Of a stretch of 64,000 nucleotides of DNA, positions 40,404 to 49,422 are shown piece after piece. Source of the DNA: an uncultured Gammaproteobacteria bacterium (lineage in GTDB: Bacteria; Pseudomonadota; Gammaproteobacteria; Pseudomonadales; UBA5518); contig CAIYPF010000034.1 in the NCBI GenBank assembly GCA_903928015.1, positions 24,231-88,230 of the forward strand, given 5' to 3'. Below the pieces are notes generated by a model. That model was not told the origin of the DNA. It did no database searches and saw only the letters and a list, made by a program, of their open reading frames with translations. Made by a program: the position numbers and the translations under genes. Each line of letters begins with the position of its first letter. The first letter of the stretch is position 1.

Positions 40404-41446
40404 GAGGATGGCTCCAGGCATGCGGTGAAGGCCGCAAGCGCCTCGATACGCTCTGCGGCGAGCCCCGCGTGGATGATGTCCGACGCCAGGGCGACGCCCT
40501 CGCGAGGGCTTGCAGCGATGCCCGCGACATAGAGCGCGCAGCCCGCGTTCAGGGCAATCATGTCGGCGGCCTTGGACGCATGCGGCCCACGGCGCTTGCC
40601 CAGGGCATCACGGATCAAGGCGGCCGATTCCGCCGCCGAGGCAACCTCGAGCCCGATCAGGCCCTGGCTGCTGATACCAAGGTCCTCCGGCACGAGGGTG
40701 TACTCGCGAATCCCGCCGTCACGCAGTTCCACCACGTGGGTACGCGTGGCGAGACTGATCTCGTCCAGCCCGTCCTCCGCATGCACCACCATCACGCGCT
40801 CGGCTCCGAGCCGGGCGAGCACCTCGGCCATGGGCCGGCACAGGCGAGCGTTGAACACGCCCACCAGCAGACGTCGCGCGGCGGCAGGATTGGTGAGCGG
40901 GCCGAGTATGTTGAACAGCGTGCGCAAGCCGAGTTCGCGGCGCACGCCGACCGCATGACGCATAGCGCCGTGATGCGCGGGAGCGAACATGAAGCCGATG
41001 CCAAGATCCCGGACGCCGCGCGCGACGGCATCGGCGGGAATGCCGATACGCACGCCGAGCTGCTCGAGTACGTCCGCGCTGCCGCTCGCGCTGGAGACGC
41101 CGCGGTTGCCATGCTTCGCCACGTAGCCGCCGGCTGCCGCCACCACGAAGGCCGCGGCTGTCGAGACGTTGAACAGGTTGGCCCCGTCACCGCCCGTACC
41201 AACCACATCCACCAGCGGCTCCACATCGAGCACGACGGCAGTGGCGAGCTCACGCATCACTTCGGCGGCGGCCGTGATCTCGTCGATGGACTCGCCTTTC
41301 ATGCGCAGCCCCACCAGGAAGCCGCCGATCTGCGCTTCGGTGCACTGCCCCGTCATGATCGCGTGCATCACCTCGCGCATCTCTGCTCTCTCGAGGTCGA
41401 TGCGCATCACCACCCGCTCGAGCGCCTCGCGTATGTCCAACGCCAT
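40400..41446 (-). CDS. trpD: Anthranilate phosphoribosyltransferase
   Basis: The 348-residue enzyme has the PRPP-binding [22 protein letters not shown] in outline, [18 protein letters not shown], and [14 protein letters not shown]. It transfers phosphoribose to anthranilate. It is not fused to the glutamine amidotransferase, which is the separate trpG 4 bases upstream. Confidence 0.97.
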   Translation of the reverse strand: MALDIREALERVVMRIDLERAEMREVMHAIMTGQCTEAQIGGFLVGLRMKGESIDEITAAAEVMRELATAVVLDVEPLVDVVGTGGDGANLFNVSTAAAFVVAAAGGYVAKHGNRGVSSASGSADVLEQLGVRIGIPADAVARGVRDLGIGFMFAPAHHGAMRHAVGVRRELGLRTLFNILGPLTNPAAARRLLVGVFNARLCRPMAEVLARLGAERVMVVHAEDGLDEISLATRTHVVELRDGGIREYTLVPEDLGISSQGLIGLEVASAAESAALIRDALGKRRGPHASKAADMIALNAGCALYVAGIAASPREGVALASDIIHAGLAAERIEALAAFTACLEPSS

Positions 41447-41450
41447 GGAA

Positions 41451-42053
41451 TCAGGCCTCCGCGATTGCCCGGCGCCGCACGCCGAGAAAGTTGGCGAGCA
41501 GCTCGTGACCGTGCTCGGTGAGTATGGATTCGGGATGGAACTGGACGCCTTCGATGTCGAGTTCGCGATGGCGCACGCCCATGATCTCGTCCATGGTGCC
41601 GTCCTCGTTCTCGGTCCAGGCGGTGATCTCGAGGCAGTCGGGGCAACTTGCGCGTTCGATCACGAGCGAGTGGTAGCGCGTGGCCGTGAAAGGGTTGGCG
41701 AGGCCGCTGAAGACGCCGGTGCCGTTGTGGTGGATGGGGGATGTCTTGCCATGCATCACCTGACGCGCGCGCAGCACACGACCACCAAAAGCCTGCCCTA
41801 TGCACTGGTGGCCGAGGCACACACCGAGCAACGGAATGCGTCCGGCGAGCTGGCGGATGAGTTCCATCGATATGCCCGCCTCGTTCGGCGTGCACGGTCC
41901 CGGCGATATGACGACTCTGGAGGGTGCGAGGCGCAGCACGTCGTCGACGGAGATCTCGTCGTTACGGAACACACGCACTTCTTCGCCCAGTTCCCCGAGG
42001 TACTGCACCAGGTTCCAGGTGAAGGAGTCGTAGTTGTCGAGCATCAGGAGCAT
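41451..42053 (-). CDS. trpG: Anthranilate synthase glutamine amidotransferase subunit
   Basis: The 200-residue class I glutamine amidotransferase starts [19 protein letters not shown]. It has the oxyanion block [13 protein letters not shown], the catalytic Cys in [14 protein letters not shown], and the His-Glu pair in [13 protein letters not shown]. It supplies ammonia to TrpE. The partner trpE lies 8.4 kb away on the same strand, separated by an accessory block. A PabA role is also possible, because such subunits can be shared between anthranilate and aminodeoxychorismate synthases. Confidence 0.95.
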   Translation of the reverse strand: MLLMLDNYDSFTWNLVQYLGELGEEVRVFRNDEISVDDVLRLAPSRVVISPGPCTPNEAGISMELIRQLAGRIPLLGVCLGHQCIGQAFGGRVLRARQVMHGKTSPIHHNGTGVFSGLANPFTATRYHSLVIERASCPDCLEITAWTENEDGTMDEIMGVRHRELDIEGVQFHPESILTEHGHELLANFLGVRRRAIAEA

Positions 42054-42140
42054 GGGAATACCGCGGGGCGGGCCTCAGGCGCCGCATTATGCCCGTCCCT
42101 GCCCGGTTTTTGCGCTGTTCGACATTCGGCCCGATGGTAT

Positions 42141-42157
42141 GGGGCTATACTCGCCCC
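42141..42157 (+). promoter_or_regulatory. Candidate -10 element flanked by an inverted repeat upstream of the type I secretion operon
   Basis: TATACT (42146-42151) sits inside GGGGCTATACTCGCCCC, a 5-base inverted repeat around 7 bases, 36 bases upstream of the ABC transporter start. No good -35 is seen, so regulated or activator-dependent initiation is possible. Confidence 0.35.
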
Positions 42158-42186
42158 GCCCGCACCGCCCTCTGACAGGATGCCGG

Positions 42187-43851
42187 ATGGACTTCTTCCG
42201 CCAATTCCGCACGCACTTCCTCTATGCGGGGCTGTTCAGCTTCGTCATCAACCTCATCCTGCTGGTGCCGCCGCTCTACATGATCCAGGTCTTCGACCGG
42301 GTCCTCGTAAGCCGCAGCGAAGAAACCCTCGTCATGCTGACGATGGGCGCCGTCGGTATGCTGGTGATGCTCTTTTTCCTCGACTCGCTACGCTCGGTAC
42401 TGCTGCTGAGCGCTGGCGGCATGGTCGACCGTATGCTCGGCGAGCGCGTGATTTCGGCGCTCATCCAGAACGCAGGAAAAGTGAACCGCGCCGAGCAGGT
42501 ACATGGCCTGCGCGATGTCTCGCTGCTGCGCAACTTCCTCGGCGGCGCGAGCATCATCGCGCTCTTCGACCTCCCCTGGGGCCTGTTCTTCGTCCTCTTC
42601 ACGTTCTTCTTCCACGTCGTGCTCGGCGTGATCGCGTTACTCAGCGTGGGCGCGCTCTTCGCCCTCACCTGGAGCAACGAGAAAATGAACCGCACCAGCC
42701 TCGAGAAGGTGCAGGTGGACGGGCGCCGCGCAGGGCAGTTCATCGACCAGGGCTTGCGCAACGCCGACGTGCTGAACGCGCTGGGGATGCGCCGCGGTTT
42801 CGTCAGCCGCTGGGAGAGGCTGAACGCGCCAGTACTCGAGGGGCAGGAGCAAACCGGCCAACGCCTGAGCCGCATCAACAGCCTGAGCAAGGCGCTGCGA
42901 CAACTGGTGCAGATCATCATGATGGGAGCCGGCGCCTGGCTGGTGGTGGCCGACAACATGACCTCCGGTGTGATGCTCGCCTCCACCGTCATCCTGGGCC
43001 GCGCGCTGGCACCCTTCGAGAGCCTGCTGGCGAACTGGAACAACCTGGTCGGCGCACGCGCCGCATATGCCCGCTTGCGGCCCCACCTCGAACCGAGACT
43101 CCTGCCTCCCGAAGTCCGCCTTCCCGCGCCGGAAGGGCGTATTTCCGTCGAGCGCGTGACCCTGGCGGGCGCCACGCCGGACCGCCCCATCATCCGGGGC
43201 GTGGCCTTCGAACTCGCGGCCGGCGAGTCTCTGGCAGTGATCGGTCCCAGCGCATCGGGCAAGTCGAGCCTCGCCCGGCTGATCGTCGGCGTGTGGACAC
43301 CCACCACCGGTGCCGTGCGCCTCGACGGCGCGGAGATAGCAAAACTCGACCGCGACCATCTGGGGCCTTATCTCGGCTACCTGCCACAGGACGTGGAACT
43401 CTTCCCGGGCACCGTGGCAGAGAACATCGCCCGTCTGGGCGAACTCGACAGCGATGCCGTGGTGAAAGCAGCGCAGTACGCGCAGGCGCACGACTTCATC
43501 CTGCGTCTGCCGCAGGGCTACGACACGCAGATAGGCGGCGGCAGCTTCACGCTCTCCGGCGGCCAGATGCAGCGCATCGGCCTGGCGCGCGCGCTCTACG
43601 GACAACCGAAACTCGTGGTGCTCGATGAGCCCAACGCCAACCTCGACGCCGAGGGCGAGGCGAGTCTGCAGCACGTGGTGCGCCGGCTGCGTCAGGACAA
43701 GATCACGCTGGTACTGGTCACGCACAGGCCCGCGCTGCTCGACCAGATCGACAAGGTGCTGGTGATGCGCGAAGGCGCGCAGGAGGCCTTCGGCCCCCGT
43801 GAGGAGGTCCTCGCCAAGGTACTCCCCATGCGCCAGGCACGCAGCAGCTGA
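42187..43851 (+). CDS. Type I secretion ABC transporter (PrtD/HlyB-like, without peptidase domain)
   Basis: The 554-residue half-transporter has an N-terminal membrane domain with PrtD-type features (SFVINLILLVPPLYMIQVFDRVL in outline, and FFVLFTFFFHVVLGVIAL). The ATPase has Walker A GPSASGKSSL (about 352-361), signature LSGGQMQRIGLARAL (about 455) and Walker B LVVLDEPNANLD (about 475). There is no C39 peptidase domain, so it should export substrates carrying uncleaved C-terminal signals (RTX-type proteases, lipases, adhesins). The membrane-fusion gene follows 10 bases later. No TolC-type channel and no RTX substrate are seen in the window. Confidence 0.9.
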   Translation: MDFFRQFRTHFLYAGLFSFVINLILLVPPLYMIQVFDRVLVSRSEETLVMLTMGAVGMLVMLFFLDSLRSVLLLSAGGMVDRMLGERVISALIQNAGKVNRAEQVHGLRDVSLLRNFLGGASIIALFDLPWGLFFVLFTFFFHVVLGVIALLSVGALFALTWSNEKMNRTSLEKVQVDGRRAGQFIDQGLRNADVLNALGMRRGFVSRWERLNAPVLEGQEQTGQRLSRINSLSKALRQLVQIIMMGAGAWLVVADNMTSGVMLASTVILGRALAPFESLLANWNNLVGARAAYARLRPHLEPRLLPPEVRLPAPEGRISVERVTLAGATPDRPIIRGVAFELAAGESLAVIGPSASGKSSLARLIVGVWTPTTGAVRLDGAEIAKLDRDHLGPYLGYLPQDVELFPGTVAENIARLGELDSDAVVKAAQYAQAHDFILRLPQGYDTQIGGGSFTLSGGQMQRIGLARALYGQPKLVVLDEPNANLDAEGEASLQHVVRRLRQDKITLVLVTHRPALLDQIDKVLVMREGAQEAFGPREEVLAKVLPMRQARSS

Positions 43852-43861
43852 GCACATACCC

Positions 43862-45145
43862 ATGGCCATAAACGTCAAGCGCGTCACGCGCACCGGTCTC
43901 GCCATCATCGTCGTGGGTTTCGGCGGCCTGCTGCTGTGGGGCTCCACCGCCCCGCTGCACGGCGCCGTGATGATGGGCGGCATGGTCAAGGTCGAGGGCA
44001 GCCGCAAGACCATCCAGCACAACGAGGGCGGGATCGTCAAAACCATCTTCGTCGGGGACGGCGACCGTGTGGAGCGGGGCCAGACACTGATCCAGCTCGA
44101 GGATGCGAGCGTGGCAGCGCAGTACGGCATCGTGCGCAGCGCCCTCGATGCGGAACTCGCGCGTCTCGCCCGGCTCACGGCCGAGGCCACGCTTGCGCAG
44201 GCGCCGGTGTTCGGCGTCGAGCTGATGCACCGCGCGTCGGAGGCAACAGTGCGCGAACTTCAGGAGCGGGAGCTGGGGCTCTTCACATCGCGTCGCCACG
44301 CCCTGCTCGAACAGCAACGGCTTATCCGGGACCAGATCGGAGAGATCCGCCAGGAGATCGCCGCCCTGGGCGCACAACGCAAGGCCGAGATGGAAGCGCT
44401 TTCGCTCGCCGACAAGGAGCTCGACAGCTACGAGGCGCTGGAAGGGAAGGCCTACGTAGCGGAGGTGCGGGTGCTCGCACAGCGGCGAATGGTCTCGGAG
44501 TACCAGTCGCGCGCCGAGGAGCGCTCGGCGGAATCCGCGCGCGCGGCACAGCGCATCACCGAACTCGAGATCCGCATTGCCGGCCTGAGCAACGAATACG
44601 CCAGCAGGGCTGCGGAAGAACTCAAGGAAAACAGCTCCAAGATCCAGGAGCTGCGTGAACGCCTGCAACCCTCGGAAGACGCCATGCGCCGCCAGGCCAT
44701 CATCACGCCGGTAGCCGGCCGTGTGATCGGCCTGCGGGTGCATACAGAAGGCGCCACCGTCGGCGCCCGCGAGCCGCTGATGGATATCGTGCCCGACAGC
44801 CAGGACGTGCAGATCGAGGCGCAGGCGCCGCTCGATTCCATCAAACAGCTGCACATAGGGCAGTTCGCGGAAATCCGCTTCACGGCACTGCCCTACCGCA
44901 CCACGCCGATGGTCGTGGGAGAGGTGACGTACATATCTCCCGACGCGCTCGCCGACAAGGACGGTCGCCCGTTCTTCCAGGTCCACATACGTCCGGACGC
45001 GCAATCGCTGCTGGATGCGAAGATCAGCTCGCTGGACCCCGGCATGGCCGCCGAGGTCTACATCCAGACGCAATCACGCACCGCGCTGCAATACATCATG
45101 CGGCCGATCGCCGATTCCGTGCGTCGCTCATTCCGCGAAAGCTGA
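43862..45145 (+). CDS. Type I secretion membrane-fusion protein (HlyD/PrtE family)
   Basis: The 427-residue periplasmic adaptor has one N-terminal membrane segment (GLAIIVVGFGGLLLWGSTAPL), a biotinyl-lipoyl half-motif (HNEGGIVKTIFVGDGDRVERGQTL in outline), a long coiled coil (about residues 95-285) and the second lipoyl half and beta-barrel (ITPVAGRVIGLRVHTEGATV). It ends in the family C-terminus SLDPGMAAEVYIQTQSRTALQY. It links the ABC transporter to an outer-membrane channel. The gene lies 10 bases after the ABC gene and 20 bases before the cyclase. Confidence 0.92.
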   Translation: MAINVKRVTRTGLAIIVVGFGGLLLWGSTAPLHGAVMMGGMVKVEGSRKTIQHNEGGIVKTIFVGDGDRVERGQTLIQLEDASVAAQYGIVRSALDAELARLARLTAEATLAQAPVFGVELMHRASEATVRELQERELGLFTSRRHALLEQQRLIRDQIGEIRQEIAALGAQRKAEMEALSLADKELDSYEALEGKAYVAEVRVLAQRRMVSEYQSRAEERSAESARAAQRITELEIRIAGLSNEYASRAAEELKENSSKIQELRERLQPSEDAMRRQAIITPVAGRVIGLRVHTEGATVGAREPLMDIVPDSQDVQIEAQAPLDSIKQLHIGQFAEIRFTALPYRTTPMVVGEVTYISPDALADKDGRPFFQVHIRPDAQSLLDAKISSLDPGMAAEVYIQTQSRTALQYIMRPIADSVRRSFRES

Positions 45146-45165
45146 AGCTCGGGGTGGCCACCCGG

Positions 45166-47226
45166 ATGCCCCGCATTCCACGACCCGAACGGGAGGCACT
45201 GCGCCTCGGGCTCGCCTGCACGCTGGCGGGCTGGGCGCTCGGTTGCGCGCTGCTCTGGCTGCCGCTCTGGCAGGTACTGGAGTCGAAGGTCTTCGACCTC
45301 CTCAGCATCTACACCGCTCCCTTCAGGACCGAGATGCCGATCACCATCGTCGGCATAGACGAGGCCTCCTCGACGCAACTGAACCAGGGCTGGCCTTTCC
45401 CGCGGAGCCTGCATGCCCAACTCATAGAAAAACTGAACGCCGCGGGCGCCGCAGTCGTGGCCTTCGACGTGCAGTTCTCCGAACCCTCGACGCCTGAAGA
45501 GGACCAGCGCCTCGCCGAGGCCATCGCCAACGCGGGCAATGTGGTGCTCGCTTCCAAGTACGAGTATCACGAGACCGCCGCCACGCGGATCTTCATGCGC
45601 ATGGACCCCATCCCGATCTTCACCGAGGCGGGCGCGAGCGTGGGCCTCACGGACATGGAACTGGCCGGTGACCAGGTGCCGCGGCACATGGCTCTGGGGG
45701 AAGACGCGTTCTGGCGCGTGGCGATCCGCAAGCTCGTGGAAGTGATGCCCGATGCCGGGCTCACGGAGCCCGGGGTGCCGGATGGCGCGATGATCCGCTA
45801 CCTCGGCCCGCGCAATACCTTTCCCGTCGTCTCGTACTATCAGGTGATCAACGAAGATCCTGATGTACAGGAGGCGCTCTCGGGCGCGGTGGTGCTGGTG
45901 GGCCGTGACGCCGGGGCCAGCGCCGACATCAACCTGGCGCAAGCGGATTCCTTTCCCACGCCCTTCACCCTCACCACGGGGATGCTGTCATCGGGCGTGG
46001 AGATCCACGCCACGCAGATGGAAGACGCACTGCTGAACGCGATGCTCGAGCCGGCGGGCAGGATGCAGAACCTCATCGTCCTGAGCGTCGCCATGCTGCT
46101 TACGCTGCCCTGGCTGGTGTGGTGGCATCCGCTGCGCAGCAGCCTGCTGGTGTTCGCCTGCATCGGCGCAACCCTGGGCGCCGCCTTCCTGCTGTTCGGC
46201 CGGGGCATCTGCGACACGGGCAGCTTCGCGGGGCTTTTCAGCGAGGATTGCAGCGCGGATGGCGGCGCACTTCGCCACATATGGATTGCCTGCGCAGCGC
46301 CCGTGACGGGCATGGCCGCTGCCTGCCTGGGTACGGGCACCGGCTCCTTTCTCACGGAGCGACGCCGCGCTGGCCGCATACGTAACGCCTTCGCGATGTA
46401 TGTCTCGGGCGACGTGGTGCAAGAGATGATCGCGCACCCCGAGAAATTGCGTCTCGGTGGCGAAAGACGCGAAATCAGCGTGCTGTTCACCGACCTCGCG
46501 GGGTTCACCAGCCTGTCGGAGAAACTCGAACCCGACGCCGTCGCGCTGGTGGTGAACACCTACCTGAACGCCATGACGCAGGTGATCATGCGCAATGGCG
46601 GAACAGTGGACAAATTCATCGGCGACGCCGTGATGGCTTTCTGGGGCGCGCCGCTCGACGACGCAGAGCACGCGCGGCACGCCCTGCAGTCGGCGCTGGA
46701 AATGCAGCAGGCCATGAGCGACTTGCAGCCACGCTTCGCGGAGCTGGGCGCGGAGGGGCTCGCGCTGCGCATCGGGATCAATGCGGGCCCCGCCATCGTG
46801 GGCAACATGGGCTCGGACCTGCGGTTCGACTACACCGCGCTCGGCGACACCGTGAATCTCGCCTCCCGTCTGGAAGGTGCCAACAAGGCCTATGACACTC
46901 CGATACTCGTGGCCGAGACAATCGCGCAGCAGGCGCGCCCTGCCTTCCCGATGCGGCAGGTCGACCGGATACGCGTGAAAGGGAAAGCTCAGGCCGTGAA
47001 CGTTTTCACGCCGTGCAGCGACGCCTCTCTCGTGACGCTCACGGAACAGGCCTGGCAGGCTTATCTCGGGAGGGACTGGGCGAAGGCGAGAGCCGCGCTG
47101 CAGGAACTGCGCGGTATCGCGCCGGAAGACCGGATGGCGCTGATGATGGAAGAGCGCATCGGCGACTGCGAAAGGCAGGAGCCCGCGCCGGATTGGGACG
47201 GCTCCGTGGGCCTCGACAAGCTCTAG
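45166..47226 (+). CDS. CHASE2-domain adenylate cyclase (class III)
   Basis: The 686-residue membrane protein has an N-terminal membrane segment, a periplasmic CHASE2 domain (about 35-280: TEMPITIVGIDEASS, WPFPRSLHAQLI, VVAFDVQFSEP, SGVEIHATQMEDALL), three membrane helices (about 293-380) and a cytoplasmic class III cyclase domain (about 435-610). The metal-binding Asp residues are in LFTDLAGFTS and KFIGDAVMAFWG, and the transition-state Asn/Arg are in VNLASRLEG. The Lys of DKFIGD supports ATP rather than GTP as substrate. ATG 45166 was chosen; GTG 45154 is possible. Its place directly behind the secretion genes suggests co-transcription. A Cys pair in the loop between membrane helices (ICDTGS...EDCS) could be redox-sensitive, which is inference. 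Confidence 0.9.
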   Translation: MPRIPRPEREALRLGLACTLAGWALGCALLWLPLWQVLESKVFDLLSIYTAPFRTEMPITIVGIDEASSTQLNQGWPFPRSLHAQLIEKLNAAGAAVVAFDVQFSEPSTPEEDQRLAEAIANAGNVVLASKYEYHETAATRIFMRMDPIPIFTEAGASVGLTDMELAGDQVPRHMALGEDAFWRVAIRKLVEVMPDAGLTEPGVPDGAMIRYLGPRNTFPVVSYYQVINEDPDVQEALSGAVVLVGRDAGASADINLAQADSFPTPFTLTTGMLSSGVEIHATQMEDALLNAMLEPAGRMQNLIVLSVAMLLTLPWLVWWHPLRSSLLVFACIGATLGAAFLLFGRGICDTGSFAGLFSEDCSADGGALRHIWIACAAPVTGMAAACLGTGTGSFLTERRRAGRIRNAFAMYVSGDVVQEMIAHPEKLRLGGERREISVLFTDLAGFTSLSEKLEPDAVALVVNTYLNAMTQVIMRNGGTVDKFIGDAVMAFWGAPLDDAEHARHALQSALEMQQAMSDLQPRFAELGAEGLALRIGINAGPAIVGNMGSDLRFDYTALGDTVNLASRLEGANKAYDTPILVAETIAQQARPAFPMRQVDRIRVKGKAQAVNVFTPCSDASLVTLTEQAWQAYLGRDWAKARAALQELRGIAPEDRMALMMEERIGDCERQEPAPDWDGSVGLDKL

Positions 47227-48455
47227 ACGCTCCCGGGCAAGAGCTCGCGCAGCATCCCGAGGTACGCCGGCAGGCTGTGCTCCCGGAACGAGAACCTGCC
47301 TTCGATCATCTCCCGCGCGGCGCGCACCACCGGCGTGACATCGGCCTCGAGGATGCGCACGGCCTGCTCCACCAGTTGCCCGCGATCGAAGAAATCGAAG
47401 AGGTAGCCGTTCTCGCCGTCCTGGATCATCTCCTGCACGGGCGGCGTGGAAGAACCCAGCACCGGCGCACCGCAGGCCATCGCCTCCAGCATCGACCACG
47501 ACAGCACGAAGGGATAACTGAAGTAGATGTGGAGCCTGCTCAGCTGCAGCAGCTTCAGGTAATCGCCATAGGGAATGCGCCCCACGAAATGCGTGCGGCT
47601 CATGTCGAGCTGCGCGCCCACCTCGGCGAGCAGCATCTCGCGGTAGCAGGCGTGGGGTTTGGGCGGCGCCGCGCCGTAGCTCACGCCGTCGGCACCGACC
47701 AGCACGAACTGCGCGCCGGGCAAGCGGCGCTGCAATTCGGGCAGTGCGCGCATGAAGACGTGGAAGCCGCGATAGGGCTCGAGCTGGCGGCTGACGAAGG
47801 TCACGACCTGCTGCTCGCGGGAGAGCACCCGGCCATCGGGCAGCCGGAAGCGCGCAGCAGGATCCGGCGCGACCGTTTGCAGGTCGAGGCCCTCGTGGAT
47901 CACGCGGATGCGGGGCTTTTCGCGCTCGGGATAGGTGGATCTCTGCCAGGCGATGGGGCTGATGCCGGCGTCCGCCTCGGAAAGTGCGTGCAACTGCGTG
48001 CTGTTGCGGATGCGGAGCTTGAAGGTGGTGTCGATGGTGGAGGGAAACTCCGGATCGAAGCCTACGTCCGCGCCCACGGCGCGATAGAAAAACTCGAAGT
48101 AGGACACGATGCGCGCGTCGGGGAAGACGTCACGCAGGAAGAGCATCTCGCCCCATGCCGGGTGACCTATCACCACATCAGGCACGAAGCCCTTGCTGCG
48201 CAGATCGATGAAGACGCGCGTGGCGTCCTGGCCGCGCCTCACCGCGCCCTCGAAGGATCGCAGGTAATGGTGCGTGCCTTCGCCCGCGGCCCCGCGTCCC
48301 TTGTAGGCAATCACGGGGAAGCCGAAGCCGGCCGTGCGCGCGCCAAGGTTGGCGGCATCGCCCATCCCGACCACCTCGTGTCCCTGGGCTACCAGCCAGG
48401 GCGCGAGGTGCTTGAACTGCCCGGGGAAATTCTGGTGCACGAAGAGCACGCGCAT
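47223..48455 (-). CDS. Family 4-type glycosyltransferase
   Basis: The 410-residue GT-B enzyme begins MRVLFVHQNFPGQFKHLAPWL, the start of the Glyco_trans_4_3-type N-terminal domain. Its C-terminal GT4 domain has FVSRQLEPYRGFHVFMRAL, HFVGRIPYGDYLKLLQ, and the EX7E-like donor site SWSMLEAMACGAPVLGSSTPPVQE. It is soluble or peripheral and probably adds a sugar to a polysaccharide or lipid; the substrate is unknown. ATG 48455 fits the family; the frame extends upstream as unrelated low-quality sequence. Its stop overlaps the cyclase stop by 3 bases on the other strand. Confidence 0.88.
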   Translation of the reverse strand: MRVLFVHQNFPGQFKHLAPWLVAQGHEVVGMGDAANLGARTAGFGFPVIAYKGRGAAGEGTHHYLRSFEGAVRRGQDATRVFIDLRSKGFVPDVVIGHPAWGEMLFLRDVFPDARIVSYFEFFYRAVGADVGFDPEFPSTIDTTFKLRIRNSTQLHALSEADAGISPIAWQRSTYPEREKPRIRVIHEGLDLQTVAPDPAARFRLPDGRVLSREQQVVTFVSRQLEPYRGFHVFMRALPELQRRLPGAQFVLVGADGVSYGAAPPKPHACYREMLLAEVGAQLDMSRTHFVGRIPYGDYLKLLQLSRLHIYFSYPFVLSWSMLEAMACGAPVLGSSTPPVQEMIQDGENGYLFDFFDRGQLVEQAVRILEADVTPVVRAAREMIEGRFSFREHSLPAYLGMLRELLPGSV

Positions 48456-48639
48456 GCGCTGGGAAAACCTCGTCGGGTACGGATGTTCCGAAGGCCGGAC
48501 CGGAAAGGCCTTCCGCGCCGGAGTATACATCCCGGGAGCAGCGCAGCAGGCAGGGGTGACAGGAGGCCTCCGTTGGCCCGAGAATCCGGCCCGAGCGTAT
48601 GCATCGGCCACCGGTCCGCGAAGCTCGGAGATCCCTCAC

Positions 48640-49386
48640 GTGCAGACCCACGCCTACAGCCGCCCCTGGCGCAGCCCTTTCCACCCCGCGAACCGCATGC
48701 GTCCGCTGGTGGCTCTGCGCGCCGTACGGGCGCTGCTGGAGGACCCGCAGTCAACGGGCGAGGTCTTCAAGGTGATCGAGGCCCTCAAGGGCGGCAGCCT
48801 GCGCCAGGCGGTGATGCGGATGGCCTCATCCGAGGCTGGCCGATCGCTGCTCCACGCCAAGCCCTCGATAATCGCGAGTCTCTCGGATCGCACCTCGCTG
48901 GCCGCCATGCCCGAGGGAAGCCTCGGCCGCGCCTATCTCGACTTCGTCCTCGCCGGCAACCTGAGCGCCGACGGCCTGGTGCAGGCAAGTGAAGAGGCGC
49001 CACGCGACGCCGCCACCAGCTACCTCGATCCCGAGGAACTCTGGCTCGCCGACCGCCTGAGGGATTTCCACGACATCCAGCACGTTCTCACCGGCTACGG
49101 CCGCGACGAGCTCGGCGAGCTCTGCCTGCTCTCCTTCATGACCACCCAGACCTACAACCGCGGCATCTCCTTCATCGTGTTCATGGGGCGGCGCGAATAC
49201 CGCCGCGGCATGCCGCAGATCGACGTGGATGCGCTGGTGAACGAAGGGCGCGACATCGCGCGAGCCGCAGCCTGGCTGCCGGAAGTCCGGTGGGAAGAAC
49301 GACTGGGCGAACCGCTCGCCGCACTGCGCGAGGAACTCGGACTGCGTCCGCCCCTGCGTTATCTTGCTGCCTCTGGCGCCGCCTGA
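48640..49386 (+). CDS. coq4: Coq4-family protein (ubiquinone biosynthesis)
   Basis: The 248-residue soluble helical protein has the Coq4 metal motif HDxxHx11E: His144, Asp145, His148 and Glu160 in FHDIQHVLTGYGRDELGE. It also has the upstream DPQSTGEVFKVIEALKGGS and SYLDPEELW segments and the RGISFIVFMGRREYRRGM region. Coq4 acts in the C1 step of ubiquinone ring modification and as an organiser of the Coq complex in eukaryotes; bacterial homologues are less well studied. GTG 48640 has GGAG 9 bases upstream and keeps the conserved YSRPWRSPFHP start; ATG 48697 would remove it. It is divergent from the glycosyltransferase and precedes an exported peptidase gene. Confidence 0.82.
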   Translation: MQTHAYSRPWRSPFHPANRMRPLVALRAVRALLEDPQSTGEVFKVIEALKGGSLRQAVMRMASSEAGRSLLHAKPSIIASLSDRTSLAAMPEGSLGRAYLDFVLAGNLSADGLVQASEEAPRDAATSYLDPEELWLADRLRDFHDIQHVLTGYGRDELGELCLLSFMTTQTYNRGISFIVFMGRREYRRGMPQIDVDALVNEGRDIARAAAWLPEVRWEERLGEPLAALREELGLRPPLRYLAASGAA

Positions 49387-49422
49387 ACCCGACACCCGAC
49401 ACACCATGCCGGAGACATACCC

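Noticed and set aside
41169..43628. An 819-codon plus-strand frame spanning trpD, trpG and the ABC transporter gene
   Set aside because: It crosses genes on both strands out of frame and has a low-complexity Arg/Pro translation.
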